In this document: piece after piece, positions 16,823 to 26,881 of the stretch
Layout: every line of letters begins with the position of its first letter
Position numbering within the stretch: position 1 is the stretch's first letter
NCBI GenBank assembly: GCA_013214065.1
Contig: JABSPK010000004.1
Span: 1 to 64,000, forward strand
Source: Flavobacteriaceae bacterium
GTDB lineage: Bacteria > Bacteroidota > Bacteroidia > Flavobacteriales > Flavobacteriaceae
DNA: 64,000 nucleotides
Direction of reading: 5' to 3'
Translations under genes and position numbers: made by a program
Notes under the pieces: model-generated
Database searches by the model: none
Told to the model about the DNA's origin: nothing
Seen by the model: the letters and a program-made list of their open reading frames with translations, nothing else

Positions 16823-19083
16823 TTGGCGATCGGAGCGCGCAGCAAATGATCGGCGATGCCATAGCCATCGACCAATGCATTGCAATGTGGTCGGAGCTCG
16901 GTACTCAAACGTTCGACACGTTGTCGAATGGCCTTTGATTTGGTGCCGCTGATATACCCGGATTCCAAATACCATTCGGCATGGGTTCGCAAGGTCGAAA
17001 GGCTGTGCAGGGTCCCTAGTTTGTATAAAAGCGCTTGATAGTCAGGATCGGGGATTTGATCGACTTTTTCGTAAAACCAAGCCAAAGCCAAACCTTCGCT
17101 GTAGGCTTTGCCTAATTCCAATAAATGGGTCTGCACCTTTAAGAAAGCCTGGTAACTCGGCATGCCTTTTTTGATATAGGAGCGAATGCGCATGGCCGCT
17201 GAATAGGTGAGCCGACGTGTTCGGAAATCATGGGCGTGCAAATGGAACTTCGGATTGTACAGGTGGTCTTTATCGACCTTATTGGCGTAGACCGGGTTCA
17301 AGGTACTCATGGTATCTGAAAGACGGGTTCCCAAAAGTTTGAGGACACTGACAAAGCCCCCGGAATTGAATTCCGCGCGAAAATCGGATAGTACGCCCTT
17401 CGCGGTCAATTGCAACAATACCGTATTGTCACCTTCAAAGGTGGTGAAGATGTCGGTGTCGTTTTTGAGATCACCGAGGCGGTTTTCCGATAAGTACCCT
17501 TTTCCGCCACAGGCTTCTCGGGCCTCTTGAATGGCCTGGGTAGCGAACCAGGTGATACAGGCCTTCAATCCGGCGGCCTGGGTCTCGATTTCCCTTTTAT
17601 CATCACTGGTATTGGCGGCATAGCGTTGCATGGCCGTGCCCAATGCGATTTCGTAGACATACGAAGTGGCGACCTTGGGTAGCAGGCGTAGCTGATGGGT
17701 CGGGTAGTCGAGCAAAAGGTCTTCTTGGATTTTTACCGAATCGTTGAACTGCCGCCTTCGTAGGGCATGCTTAACGGCAATGGCCAAGCTCATTTTGGCT
17801 CCGGCCAAGGCCCCTTTGGCCACACAAATGCGGCCTCCGACCAAGGTACCCAACATGGTAAAAAACCGTTTGTTCGGATTGTCGATAGACGATCTGTATT
17901 GTCCTGCCGCATCGATGCCCCCATAACGGTCAAGAAGATTGGCGACCGGTACTTTGACCTGCGAAAACCATATTTTTCCGTTATCGACTCCGTTAAGGCC
18001 GAGTTTGTGACCGTTGTCTTCAATGCGGATACCGGGCAATAGCTGGTGGTCGGTATCCCGAAGCGGAACCAAAATAGCGTGAACCCCGCGGTTTTTTCCT
18101 TCGACGATCAATTGGGCGAAGACCGTTGCCATAGTGGCATGCAAGGCATTACCGATATATTCTTTGTTGTCGTTCTTGCCCGGGGTCTGTATGACGAGTG
18201 TCCGATCGTCGTGTACATAGGTGGCTGTGGTTTTAATGCCCCTGACATTGCTACCGTGACCCGTCTCGGTCATGGCGAAACATCCTAAAAGATCGGCCCT
18301 TCCGGCCGCTTTCAAGTAGGTTTCAAGATGCCGCTCACTGCCCAAGTTTTGGATGCTTCCGCCGAACAGTCCGAATTGTACCCCGAATTTTACGGCCAGG
18401 CTACCATCCACAAATAACAATTGTTCAAAGACCGAGGCATAACTCTCAATGGTGTTCTTGCCCCCATAGGCTTCAAGATAAGCTAGCGCTCCCCAACCGT
18501 TTTGGGCAATCGAAATCAATTGCTCTAAGACCAGTTCGCGGTGTTGTTCTTTATTTCGGGGAATCTCTCGTTGAAAAAGCGCCTGATTGAGAACCGCCTG
18601 GAATTCGGTAATGGTAGTTGTCTTTTCCCCTTGGATCAGTTGGAGTATCCGCTGTCCATCGTAGTGATCGGAATACGGTTGGTGTTCGACCGCCACATGG
18701 AACAGATGGTTGTAGTGATTGGGTTGGATGCCCAAGTTGATTTCTATGGTTCGCAAATGCGCGTTCACCGCACAAGAACCACAGTAAAATTGGGCCACTT
18801 TCTGTGAAAATCGCTCGAGCGGGTAGGTCTCACTTTCGATCAAAGCGGCTTTGCTATGCGAAATGGTGTTCTGCCAAGCTTTGATGATCGAATCATCAGG
18901 TGGATCGTTGCGATCTAGCCAGGAATTCAAAAGGTGTCTGTCCGCTTCATCGAGGGAGTCGTCTCCGGCGATCGCTTGTTGCACGACCTGGATTTCGGAA
19001 ACGGAGAGCAGATCATCAGACCAGATTACGTAAAAAAACGGGATATAAGGGAGGATGCCCTGCGGGAAAGCTGTTGTAGTCAT
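16819..19083 (-). CDS. Acyl-CoA oxidase/dehydrogenase family protein
   Basis: Flavoprotein of 754 residues, within the long acyl-CoA oxidase size class rather than the usual 380-400-residue dehydrogenase. The FAD/substrate region has FAMTETGHGSNVRGIKTTATY, which is typical of acyl-CoA oxidases. Later parts include QIQEAREACGGKGYLSENR-like sequence (AREACGGKGYLSENR) and FTTFEGDNTVLLQ, the Glu-containing stretch at the catalytic region. A C-terminal helical ACOX-like domain follows. It should catalyse alpha,beta-desaturation of acyl-CoA in fatty-acid or branched-chain degradation, but the electron acceptor cannot be deduced. It is monocistronic and convergent with the DUF2807 gene. Confidence 0.87.
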   Translation of the reverse strand: MTTTAFPQGILPYIPFFYVIWSDDLLSVSEIQVVQQAIAGDDSLDEADRHLLNSWLDRNDPPDDSIIKAWQNTISHSKAALIESETYPLERFSQKVAQFYCGSCAVNAHLRTIEINLGIQPNHYNHLFHVAVEHQPYSDHYDGQRILQLIQGEKTTTITEFQAVLNQALFQREIPRNKEQHRELVLEQLISIAQNGWGALAYLEAYGGKNTIESYASVFEQLLFVDGSLAVKFGVQFGLFGGSIQNLGSERHLETYLKAAGRADLLGCFAMTETGHGSNVRGIKTTATYVHDDRTLVIQTPGKNDNKEYIGNALHATMATVFAQLIVEGKNRGVHAILVPLRDTDHQLLPGIRIEDNGHKLGLNGVDNGKIWFSQVKVPVANLLDRYGGIDAAGQYRSSIDNPNKRFFTMLGTLVGGRICVAKGALAGAKMSLAIAVKHALRRRQFNDSVKIQEDLLLDYPTHQLRLLPKVATSYVYEIALGTAMQRYAANTSDDKREIETQAAGLKACITWFATQAIQEAREACGGKGYLSENRLGDLKNDTDIFTTFEGDNTVLLQLTAKGVLSDFRAEFNSGGFVSVLKLLGTRLSDTMSTLNPVYANKVDKDHLYNPKFHLHAHDFRTRRLTYSAAMRIRSYIKKGMPSYQAFLKVQTHLLELGKAYSEGLALAWFYEKVDQIPDPDYQALLYKLGTLHSLSTLRTHAEWYLESGYISGTKSKAIRQRVERLSTELRPHCNALVDGYGIADHLLRAPIAN

Positions 19084-19156
19084 GTGATGAATTTACGACA
19101 AAAGCGGCAGATGATCCCCCCGGTAATGGAACGGCATCCAAAAGGTCGAATTGCGC

Positions 19157-19164
19157 TATATTTG
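19157..19164 (+). promoter_or_regulatory. Candidate -7 box for ruvB-P450-queG
   Basis: TATATTTG, a perfect TAnnTTTG match, ends seven bases before the ruvB ATG at 19172. No clear -33 TTG is seen upstream. The position predicts a leaderless or near-leaderless mRNA. Confidence 0.5.
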
Positions 19165-19171
19165 TGATGTG

Positions 19172-20194
19172 ATGAATGAAAACCTAGACCCGACTTCAGA
19201 CGGATTTTCGAAAGAGGAATTGGATATCGAAAGGGCGTTAAGGCCTGTTTCCTTTGATGACTTCACGGGGCAGCAACAGGTCTTGGAAAACCTGAAGGTT
19301 TTCGTTCAAGCCGCGAACATGCGCGGTGAGGCCTTAGATCATACCTTGTTTCACGGCCCTCCAGGGTTAGGTAAGACCACCCTGGCCCATATTTTGGCCA
19401 ACGAGCTCGGTGTGGGGATCAAGGTCACATCAGGTCCGGTTTTGGACAAACCAGGCGATCTGGCCGGTCTGTTGACCAATTTGGAAGAGCGCGATGTGCT
19501 CTTCATTGACGAGATCCACCGTTTGAGCCCCATCGTCGAAGAGTACCTCTATTCGGCCATGGAAGATTATAAGATCGACATCATGATCGAAACGGGTCCG
19601 AATGCCCGTACGGTCCAAATCAATTTGAGTCCCTTTACCTTGGTCGGTGCCACCACCCGATCCGGCTTGTTGACCGCTCCGATGCGGGCCCGTTTCGGCA
19701 TTTCGAGCCGCTTGCAGTATTACGATACCGAATTGCTTTCGACCATCGTGCAACGAAGTGCCGATATTCTGAACGTACCCATTAGCAATGAAGCGGCCAT
19801 TGAGATCGCCGGTCGAAGTCGGGGTACGCCAAGGATTTGCAACGCCTTGTTGAGACGGGTACGTGATTTCGCCCAAATCAAAGGCGACGGCAACATCGAT
19901 ATCGAAATCTCCAAATTCGGCCTGCAGGCATTGAACGTTGATGCCCATGGTCTAGATGAAATGGACAATAAGATCCTGTCGACCATTATCGATAAATTCA
20001 AAGGGGGGCCAGTGGGGATCACCACCTTGGCCACGGCGGTTTCCGAAAGTGCGGAGACTATAGAGGAAGTCTATGAGCCCTTTTTGATCCAACAAGGTTT
20101 TATCATGCGAACCCCCCGTGGGCGTGAGGTCACCGAATTGGCCTACCGGCACCTTGGTCGCGTCAAGGGAGGCACACAAGGAGGGTTGTTTTGA
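19172..20194 (+). CDS. ruvB: Holliday junction branch migration ATPase RuvB
   Basis: Hexameric AAA+ motor that drives branch migration with RuvA. I start at [12 protein letters not shown], the usual flavobacterial N-terminus, giving 340 residues; two nearby ATGs are out of frame. Walker A is [11 protein letters not shown], Walker B is [10 protein letters not shown], sensor 1 follows in [15 protein letters not shown], and the arginine-finger and winged-helix region holds [13 protein letters not shown]. The stop overlaps the P450 start as TGATG. ruvA lies 6 kb further on, beside sprA. Confidence 0.97.
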   Translation: MNENLDPTSDGFSKEELDIERALRPVSFDDFTGQQQVLENLKVFVQAANMRGEALDHTLFHGPPGLGKTTLAHILANELGVGIKVTSGPVLDKPGDLAGLLTNLEERDVLFIDEIHRLSPIVEEYLYSAMEDYKIDIMIETGPNARTVQINLSPFTLVGATTRSGLLTAPMRARFGISSRLQYYDTELLSTIVQRSADILNVPISNEAAIEIAGRSRGTPRICNALLRRVRDFAQIKGDGNIDIEISKFGLQALNVDAHGLDEMDNKILSTIIDKFKGGPVGITTLATAVSESAETIEEVYEPFLIQQGFIMRTPRGREVTELAYRHLGRVKGGTQGGLF

Positions 20195-21519
20195 TGGTGA
20201 AGGGCGTACCTAAGGTTTCTTTTTTCGACTTTGTCCTACGGGCTTTTGAAATCGTCAAAAACCCACTGCCTTTCCATCACAAGCACTTTGAGGAAAAGGG
20301 GGAGACCTTTCTCCTGCATCTCGGTTTTCAAAAACGGATTTTGTTTTCTAGGGACCCTGCTTTTTTGAAGTATACCTTACAGACCAACCAACGGAACTAT
20401 ACCAAGTCGGAAGTACAGACCCGTGATGTCGCCAAATATTTGGGGAAGGGCTTGTTGACCTCCGAAGGCGAATTGTGGAAAAAGCAGCGCAAGCTCATCC
20501 AGCCAACCTTTCATAAAAAACAGTTGGACGGCCTTTTGGAAGGTATGCGTGCCACCATCAAGGAAGAATTGGCGACCATACCCCTCGGAAAACGGATCGA
20601 TATCGAACCCTATTTCGGACGTTTGGCCTTCAAGGTAGTGGCGAACTCGCTGTTCAGTGGGGCCGTAGAAGAGAAAACGATAGCCCGCCTGCAGTTCATT
20701 CTCGAGTCGTCGCAACGGATGCTCGTCAGGGAATTGCGGCAGCCCTATTTGGGGTGGTGGTTCAAGCTAAGTGGCGTTCTTAAAAAGCATATGGATTGGG
20801 TCACTGAAGCCCGCGGACTGGTACGCGAACTGATCCATGAACGCCAACAGGCGACACAACGACATGGCGATCTGCTTGACCTACTGTTGGATGCCCGCTA
20901 TGAAGATGGGGGTCCTATGGACGAAGAGCAGATGATCGACGAGATTTTGATCCTGTTCACGGCCGGCCATGAAACCACCAGTAATGCCCTGACCTTTAGC
21001 TGCCAATTGCTGGCGCGTCACCCTGAATACCAAGCCAAGATCCGAAAGGAATCGACACAGTCAGAAAATGAGGGTATTATGATGTTTCTTCAAGGTCAAA
21101 AAATAGTGAAGTACGTCATTGAAGAATCCATGCGGATGTATCCCCCTGCCTATTTTATTGACCGCATGAACCTAGAGGCCGATGCCTATTGCGGGATCGA
21201 ATACCCAAAGGATACCGCTGTGTTGTTCTCTGTCATTGAAATCCATAGGCACAAGGCCTATTGGAAAGATCCCGAAACCTTTCGCCCCGAACGTTTTGAA
21301 GGGCCACAGAAAACCTATTCCGATTATTATTTTCCGTTCGGTGCCGGCCCCCGCATGTGTATCGGCAACAACTTCGCCATGTTCGAAATGCAGTTGGTGA
21401 TTTCCGAACTGCTCAAAGGGCTACGCATCCAACCGGAGGAAGGTCCGATCGAGATCCTTCCGATGATCACCTTGAAACCCGAGGACGCCTACATGGTATT
21501 CGAAAAAATCGAAGCGTGA
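20194..21519 (+). CDS. Cytochrome P450
   Basis: Soluble heme-thiolate monooxygenase of 441 residues. The I-helix oxygen-activation motif is AGHETT (257-262), the K-helix ExxR is at Glu311-Arg314, and the heme loop [10 protein letters not shown] places the thiolate ligand at Cys389. No membrane anchor is apparent. I start at the ATG at 20194, which overlaps the ruvB stop (TGATG); its own stop overlaps the queG start in the same way. Translational coupling is therefore likely. No ferredoxin or reductase gene lies beside it, and the substrate cannot be predicted; fatty-acid or terpenoid oxidation are possibilities only. Confidence 0.93.
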   Translation: MVKGVPKVSFFDFVLRAFEIVKNPLPFHHKHFEEKGETFLLHLGFQKRILFSRDPAFLKYTLQTNQRNYTKSEVQTRDVAKYLGKGLLTSEGELWKKQRKLIQPTFHKKQLDGLLEGMRATIKEELATIPLGKRIDIEPYFGRLAFKVVANSLFSGAVEEKTIARLQFILESSQRMLVRELRQPYLGWWFKLSGVLKKHMDWVTEARGLVRELIHERQQATQRHGDLLDLLLDARYEDGGPMDEEQMIDEILILFTAGHETTSNALTFSCQLLARHPEYQAKIRKESTQSENEGIMMFLQGQKIVKYVIEESMRMYPPAYFIDRMNLEADAYCGIEYPKDTAVLFSVIEIHRHKAYWKDPETFRPERFEGPQKTYSDYYFPFGAGPRMCIGNNFAMFEMQLVISELLKGLRIQPEEGPIEILPMITLKPEDAYMVFEKIEA

Positions 21520-22436
21520 TGCGGCAGGCTGAATATTCACGAAAAATCAAGGAAGAGGCCAAACGCTTGGGCTTTCTATCCTGTGGTATTTCAAAAGCAG
21601 GCTTTCTCGAAGAGGAGGCCCCGCGTTTGGAAGAGTGGTTGAACAAGAACTACCATGGCGAAATGGCCTATATGGAAAACCATTTCGACAAACGCCTGGA
21701 TCCGACCAAATTGGTCGAAGGGTCCAAATCGGTGATTTCGGTCTTGATGAACTATTTTCCGTCCGAACAGCAAAACCCCGATAGTTACAAGATCTCGAAA
21801 TACGCCTATGGAATGGACTACCATTTCGTGGTCAAAGACAAGCTCAAGGCCTTGTTACATTTCATACAGGAAGAAATCGGGGAGGTGCATGGTCGGGCCT
21901 TTGTCGATTCGGCCCCGATCCTTGAAAAGGCTTGGGCCGCTAAAAGTGGACTGGGTTGGATCGGCAAGCACAGCAACCTGTTGACCAAAGAGCAGGGATC
22001 CTTTTATTTCATCGGTGAACTGATCCTCGATATGGACTTGGAATATGATGCCCCGGTAACCGATCATTGCGGTACCTGCACGGCCTGTATCGATGCCTGC
22101 CCGACCCAAGCGATCGTTGCCCCGTATGAGGTCGATGGATCCAAATGCATTTCCTATTTTACCATCGAACTCAAAAACGAGATCCCCAACGATTTCAAAG
22201 GACAGTTCGACGATTGGATGTTCGGTTGCGACGTCTGTCAAGACGTATGCCCTTGGAACCGCTTCTCCAAACCACATCGCGAGCCCTTGTTCAACCCCCA
22301 TCCAGAATTGGTGGCCATGTCCAAAAAAGATTGGGAAGAGATTACTGAAGAGGTCTTTCAGGAAGTCTTCAGGAAATCAGCGGTAAAACGGACGAAGTTT
22401 ACCGGATTGAAACGGAATATCGAATTCCTAAAATGA
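21519..22436 (+). CDS. queG: Epoxyqueuosine reductase QueG
   Basis: Cobalamin- and iron-sulfur-dependent enzyme that reduces epoxyqueuosine to queuosine in tRNA. The chosen start ([19 protein letters not shown]) gives 305 residues, matching the family core; a longer open frame upstream lies inside the P450 gene. Two [4Fe-4S] motifs are visible, [16 protein letters not shown] and [13 protein letters not shown], with the further Cys in [11 protein letters not shown]. It is the last gene of the ruvB-P450-queG run. No C-terminal HEAT-repeat extension is present. Confidence 0.94.
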   Translation: MRQAEYSRKIKEEAKRLGFLSCGISKAGFLEEEAPRLEEWLNKNYHGEMAYMENHFDKRLDPTKLVEGSKSVISVLMNYFPSEQQNPDSYKISKYAYGMDYHFVVKDKLKALLHFIQEEIGEVHGRAFVDSAPILEKAWAAKSGLGWIGKHSNLLTKEQGSFYFIGELILDMDLEYDAPVTDHCGTCTACIDACPTQAIVAPYEVDGSKCISYFTIELKNEIPNDFKGQFDDWMFGCDVCQDVCPWNRFSKPHREPLFNPHPELVAMSKKDWEEITEEVFQEVFRKSAVKRTKFTGLKRNIEFLK

Positions 22437-22451
22437 GGTTTCCTCAAAATT

Positions 22452-22467
22452 CAAACGTTTTCGTTTG
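22452..22467. promoter_or_regulatory. Inverted repeat, possible operator before the sugar transporter
   Basis: CAAACGTTTTCGTTTG is a perfect inverted repeat of 6-base arms around TTTT, in the 145-base gap between queG and the MFS gene. A central CG flanked by A and T tracts resembles LacI-family operators, which often control sugar transport. It lacks a T-run, so a terminator for queG is less likely. The role is inferred. Confidence 0.45.
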
Positions 22468-22581
22468 CCACAATCGAATTTTTAAGGGATAATTTTCAAG
22501 GAAGATTCAAGAAAACAGTATATTGAGAAGGCGAAGTGGCGTAGATACGTCTATATCCAAGCACCAACTAACTCCATACCA

Positions 22582-23895
22582 ATGAAAATAAAAAAGCCTA
22601 AATTAAGTTTCTGGCAGATCTGGAACATGAACGTCGGATTCTTGGGGATCCAGTACAGTTTCGGATTGCAGCAAAGTGCCATTAATCCGATTTTTCTTTT
22701 TTTGGGGGCCAAAGAAGAACTCTTGCCCATTTTGAACATCGCAGGTCCGATTACCGGTTTGATCGTGCAGCCCATCATCGGGGCGGTTTCCGATAAGACG
22801 TGGTCACCACGATGGGGTAGGCGTAAGCCCTTCTTTTTGATCGGGGCCATCTTAGGCAGCCTCTGTCTCTTTGCCTTTCCATTGAGTCCAGCACTTTGGT
22901 TTGCCGTGGGGCTATTATGGATCTTGGATGTGGGCAATAATATGGCCATGGAACCCTATAGGGCCTTTGTAGGTGACAAACTGCCCGACAGCCAATTGAG
23001 TATCGGATATCAAATGCAAAGTCTTTTCGTCGGAGCGGGGATCTTATTGGCCAATGCCTCGATCTTTCTTTTTCAAGATTGGTTCGGAGGCGGTGAGGAA
23101 ATTTCCGGTGAGATCCCGAAATGGTTGTACTACTCCTTTTTCATAGGATCCTTTTTATCGATCGTCACCATTTTATGGTCGGTGTTCAAGACGCCTGAAA
23201 TACCGCCTAGTGATGAAGAATTGGCCGAAATCAATAAACACAAGTCACTTCCCTTTATCGAACGCTTTAAGCTACCCTTCATTGAGATAAAGCATGCCGT
23301 CAAAGACATGCCGAAGTTCATGTGGAAGCTCTCGATCGTTTACCTTTTTCAGTGGTACGCCCTTTTTATCTACTGGCAGTTCATTACCCCTTTGTTCAGA
23401 ACGACCATGGGCTATGATACCTCACAGGCAGCTGCCCAGGCAGCGAAGATGAGTACGACCTATAATATCGTAACGGCCGTTGTAGCCTTGATATTGGTGC
23501 CCTTGACCGTACGTTTCGGTGGCAAGAAGATCTATGCCCTGAGTCTGTTCGGTACGGCCATTGCCTTGTTCGCCATCCCCAACATTGCGGATCCCATACA
23601 GGTATTGTTCCCGATGGTCCTGTTCGGTATCGGTTGGGCCGCCATGATGGGGATACCCTACAGCATGGTTTCCAAGATCGTTCCGCAAGAACGGCGAGGG
23701 GTGTATATGGGGATTTTGAACATGATGATCGTGATCCCAATGGGGATCCAGACCCTGACATTCGGGCCGATTTTCAAAAACCTATTGGGCGGTAATGCGG
23801 CGAATGCCATGTTGTTCGCGGGTACCTTCTTTGTGTTGGCCGGGGTTTTCGCACTCCGTCTCAACGTCAAAAAAGATGCGGTAGCTACCGAATAG
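22582..23895 (+). CDS. MFS sugar transporter, SLC45/sucrose-maltose (GPH-like) type
   Basis: Twelve-helix membrane transporter of 437 residues. The loop [18 protein letters not shown] after helix 2/3 is characteristic of the sucrose/maltose H+-symporter group. [18 protein letters not shown] opens helix 1 in the way seen in Bacteroidota members that sit in alpha-glucan clusters. It probably imports an alpha-linked disaccharide, but no glycoside hydrolase, SusCD pair or regulator accompanies it here, so the substrate is inferred from family only. An inverted repeat about 120 bases upstream is a candidate operator. Confidence 0.85.
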   Translation: MKIKKPKLSFWQIWNMNVGFLGIQYSFGLQQSAINPIFLFLGAKEELLPILNIAGPITGLIVQPIIGAVSDKTWSPRWGRRKPFFLIGAILGSLCLFAFPLSPALWFAVGLLWILDVGNNMAMEPYRAFVGDKLPDSQLSIGYQMQSLFVGAGILLANASIFLFQDWFGGGEEISGEIPKWLYYSFFIGSFLSIVTILWSVFKTPEIPPSDEELAEINKHKSLPFIERFKLPFIEIKHAVKDMPKFMWKLSIVYLFQWYALFIYWQFITPLFRTTMGYDTSQAAAQAAKMSTTYNIVTAVVALILVPLTVRFGGKKIYALSLFGTAIALFAIPNIADPIQVLFPMVLFGIGWAAMMGIPYSMVSKIVPQERRGVYMGILNMMIVIPMGIQTLTFGPIFKNLLGGNAANAMLFAGTFFVLAGVFALRLNVKKDAVATE

Positions 23896-23947
23896 CAACT
23901 AGATAGGGATTTAGAACCGGAATCCGGATTGCAAAACCGAAAGGATG

Positions 23948-23980
23948 CTTGTCCGAAACTAGTCGAATACCCTTACCTTT
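23948..23980 (+). promoter_or_regulatory. Candidate promoter of maeB
   Basis: TTG at 23948-23950 and TACCTTTA at 23973-23980 are separated by 22 bases. The second box matches TAnnTTTG except for the last base. It precedes the ATG at 24001 by 20 bases. Confidence 0.4.
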
Positions 23981-24000
23981 ATCCCTCATTTGAGCACTAT

Positions 24001-26298
24001 ATGAGCAATGAAAAACAGCGCCGGGAAGCTTTGGTCTACCATGCCAAGCCCCAACCCGGTAAGATCAAGGTCGTACCTACCAAACCCTATGCCACCCAAA
24101 GGGATCTCGCCTTAGCTTATTCGCCTGGCGTAGCAGAACCTTGCCTTGAAATCGCAAAAAACAAAGAAGAAGCCTACCGCTATACCTCAAAAGGGAATAC
24201 GGTCGCCGTCATATCGAACGGTACCGCAGTGCTCGGTTTGGGCAATATCGGCCCTGATGCCTCAAAGCCCGTGATGGAAGGGAAGAGCTTGCTCTTTAAG
24301 ATCTTCGCCGATATCGACGGGATCGATATCGAATTGGATACCGAAGATGTCGATAAATTCGTCGAGACCGTCAAGACCATTGCCCCGACTTTCGGGGGTA
24401 TCAATTTAGAGGACATCAAAGCGCCTGAAGCCTTCGAGATCGAAAGACGGCTGAAGGAAGAGCTGAATATCCCGGTCATGCACGACGACCAGCACGGTAC
24501 GGCCATAATCTCAGCGGCCGCCTTGTTGAACGCCCTCGAATTGACGGGTAAGAAGATGGCCGATGTCAAGATCGTTGTCAGTGGGGCCGGAGCGGCCGCG
24601 ATTTCTTGCACCCGCTTGTACAAGGCCTTTGGCGCCAAAGGGGAGCACATCGTAATGTTGGATAGCAAAGGGGTGATCCGCAGCGATCGCGATCAGCTGA
24701 CCAGCCAAAAAGCGGAGTTCGCCTCTGACCGAAAAATAGACACTTTGGAAGAGGCCATGGTGGGTGCCGATGTGTTCATCGGACTCTCCAAAGCCGACAT
24801 CGTTTCTCCTGACATGTTGAAGACCATGGCCAAAGATCCCATCGTTTTCGCCATGGCGAATCCTGACCCGGAAATCGAATACAACCTGGCCTGTGCCACC
24901 CGTGACGATATCATTATGGCCACGGGGCGTTCCGACCATCCGAACCAAGTGAACAATGTATTGGGTTTTCCGTTCATCTTCCGCGGGGCGCTCGACGTAC
25001 GCGCCACCAAAATCAACGAGGCTATGAAAATGGCCGCGGTACGTGCTTTAGCCGAAATGACCAAAGAACCGGTGCCGGAACAGGTAAATATTACTTACGA
25101 TACCACCCGATTGACCTTTGGTAAGCACTACATCATTCCCAAACCGTTCGATCCGCGTTTGATTGCCAAGATTCCGCCGGCCGTTGCCAAAGCGGCCATG
25201 GACAGTGGTGTGGCCAAGGCCCCTATTAAAGATTGGGTCGCCTATGAGGAAAAACTGCGTTCCCGATCAGGAAATGACAATAAGGTCGTGCGCATGCTGC
25301 ACAATAGGGCCAAGGTAAACCCAAAGAAAATCGTCTTTGCCGAAGCCGAATTGTTGGATGTGCTCAAAGCCGCCCAAATCGTTTATGAAGAAGGCATTGC
25401 CATTCCCATCCTACTCGGCAACCGGGAGACCATCGAACGTTTGAAAAAAGAATTGGAATTCGATGCCGATGTGACCATAATCGATCCCCGATCCGAAGAC
25501 TCGAGGGAGATCCGCAGAAAATACGCGGCAAAGCTATGGGAACTTCGAAAGCGAAAAGGAGAGACCGAATACAGCGCCCGGATCAATATGGGCAAGCGCA
25601 ATTATTTTGGTTCGATGATGCTTTTGGAAGGGGCCGCCGATGGCATGATCTCCGGTTATTCACGCTCCTATCCCAAGGTACTGAAACCCGTTTTCGAGGT
25701 TATCGGTAGGGCCTCGGGGGTAGGCAGGGCCTCTACACTGAACATCATGATTACCGAGCGTGGGCCGTTGTTTTTGGCCGATACCTCGATCAATATCGAC
25801 CCTGATGCCAAAGGTCTGGCCGAGATTGCCCAAATGACGGCCAATGTCGCTACTACCTTCGGTTTCGACCCTGTGGTCGCCCTACTTTCGTATGCGAATT
25901 ACGGCTCTTCGAACCATCCGGGTGCACAAAAGGTTCGTGATGCGGTCAAGATATTGCATGAACAGAACCCGGATCTTGTTGTCGATGGTGAGATTCAGAC
26001 CGATTTTGCCTTGAGCCAAGAACTTTGTCACAACAATTTTCCATTTTCAAAATTGGCGGGTCGTAAGGTGAATACCTTGATTTTTCCAAATCTCGATTCC
26101 GCGAACATTACGTACAAACTGCTCAAAGGTTTGAACAATGCCAGCTCCATCGGCCCGATCATGGTCGGCTTACGTAAATCGGTACATATCCTCCAGCTAG
26201 GTGCCAGCGTTGATGAAATGGTCAACATGACGGCAGTGGCCGTCATCGATGCCCAAGAAAGGGAAAAGCGCAAACGAGCCAAAATGAACCCACAATGA
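24001..26298 (+). CDS. maeB: NADP-dependent malic enzyme with C-terminal phosphotransacetylase-like domain
   Basis: Decarboxylates malate to pyruvate with reduction of NADP. I start at MSNEKQRREALVYH (765 residues); an upstream in-frame TTG has no family support. The malic N-terminal domain holds LAYSPGVAEPCLEI and VMHDDQHGTA, and the nucleotide-binding domain has IVVSGAGAAAISC. From about residue 425 a phosphate-acetyltransferase-like domain follows (KIVFAEAE, SGYSRSYPK, YANYGSSNHPGA), which in MaeB proteins is regulatory and senses acetyl-CoA. Its stop overlaps the ruvA start (ATGA). Confidence 0.94.
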   Translation: MSNEKQRREALVYHAKPQPGKIKVVPTKPYATQRDLALAYSPGVAEPCLEIAKNKEEAYRYTSKGNTVAVISNGTAVLGLGNIGPDASKPVMEGKSLLFKIFADIDGIDIELDTEDVDKFVETVKTIAPTFGGINLEDIKAPEAFEIERRLKEELNIPVMHDDQHGTAIISAAALLNALELTGKKMADVKIVVSGAGAAAISCTRLYKAFGAKGEHIVMLDSKGVIRSDRDQLTSQKAEFASDRKIDTLEEAMVGADVFIGLSKADIVSPDMLKTMAKDPIVFAMANPDPEIEYNLACATRDDIIMATGRSDHPNQVNNVLGFPFIFRGALDVRATKINEAMKMAAVRALAEMTKEPVPEQVNITYDTTRLTFGKHYIIPKPFDPRLIAKIPPAVAKAAMDSGVAKAPIKDWVAYEEKLRSRSGNDNKVVRMLHNRAKVNPKKIVFAEAELLDVLKAAQIVYEEGIAIPILLGNRETIERLKKELEFDADVTIIDPRSEDSREIRRKYAAKLWELRKRKGETEYSARINMGKRNYFGSMMLLEGAADGMISGYSRSYPKVLKPVFEVIGRASGVGRASTLNIMITERGPLFLADTSINIDPDAKGLAEIAQMTANVATTFGFDPVVALLSYANYGSSNHPGAQKVRDAVKILHEQNPDLVVDGEIQTDFALSQELCHNNFPFSKLAGRKVNTLIFPNLDSANITYKLLKGLNNASSIGPIMVGLRKSVHILQLGASVDEMVNMTAVAVIDAQEREKRKRAKMNPQ

Positions 26299-26876
26299 TC
26301 ACACAACTTCGAGGCAAGCTGGTTGAAAAAAATCCGACTTATGTGATCATTGATTGCGGAGGCGTCGGATACTTCTGTAATATTTCATTGCACACCTTTT
26401 CCTTGTTAAAGGATGAAGAGCTGATTTTATTACACACCCACTTGCAGGTCCGTGAAGATGCCCATACGTTGTTCGGTTTTGCCGAAAAGACCGAACGCGA
26501 AATATTTAGGTTATTACTCTCAGTATCAGGCATCGGGGCAAGCACCGCCCGAACGATGCTTTCGTCCCTAAGTCCACAACAGGTCAAAGACGCCATTGCC
26601 CATGGCGATGTACCGACGATACAGGGGGTAAAGGGTATCGGAGCCAAAACCGCCCAGCGTGTAATTTTGGACTTGAAAGACAAAATTCTTAAAGTCCAGG
26701 ATATGGACGAAGTTTCCCCCGTTTCGAACAATACTACCAAAGAAGAAGCGTTATCTGCTTTAGAAGTTCTTGGTTTTGCCAGAAGGCAATCTGAAAAGGT
26801 CGTCGACAAGGTACTTTCACAAGACACTTCGCTTAGCGTCGAGGGCATTATTAAGCAGGCGCTGAAAAATTTATAA
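26295..26876 (+). CDS. ruvA: Holliday junction DNA-binding subunit RuvA
   Basis: Tetrameric protein that binds four-way junctions and recruits RuvB. At 193 residues it has the full family length. It contains the N-terminal OB domain (MITQLRGKLVEKNPTYVIID), two helix-hairpin-helix motifs (LLSVSGIGASTARTML and IQGVKGIGAKTAQRVI) and the small C-terminal RuvB-binding domain (EEALSALEVLGFARRQSEK). It overlaps maeB by 4 bases and stands 5 bases before sprA, an arrangement widely seen in Flavobacteriaceae. Confidence 0.97.
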   Translation: MITQLRGKLVEKNPTYVIIDCGGVGYFCNISLHTFSLLKDEELILLHTHLQVREDAHTLFGFAEKTEREIFRLLLSVSGIGASTARTMLSSLSPQQVKDAIAHGDVPTIQGVKGIGAKTAQRVILDLKDKILKVQDMDEVSPVSNNTTKEEALSALEVLGFARRQSEKVVDKVLSQDTSLSVEGIIKQALKNL

Positions 26877-26881
26877 CAAGT

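Noticed and set aside
23921-23931. CCGGA-A-TCCGG palindrome after the MFS gene
   Set aside because: A one-base loop cannot form a hairpin and no T-run follows; an operator is possible but nothing supports it.
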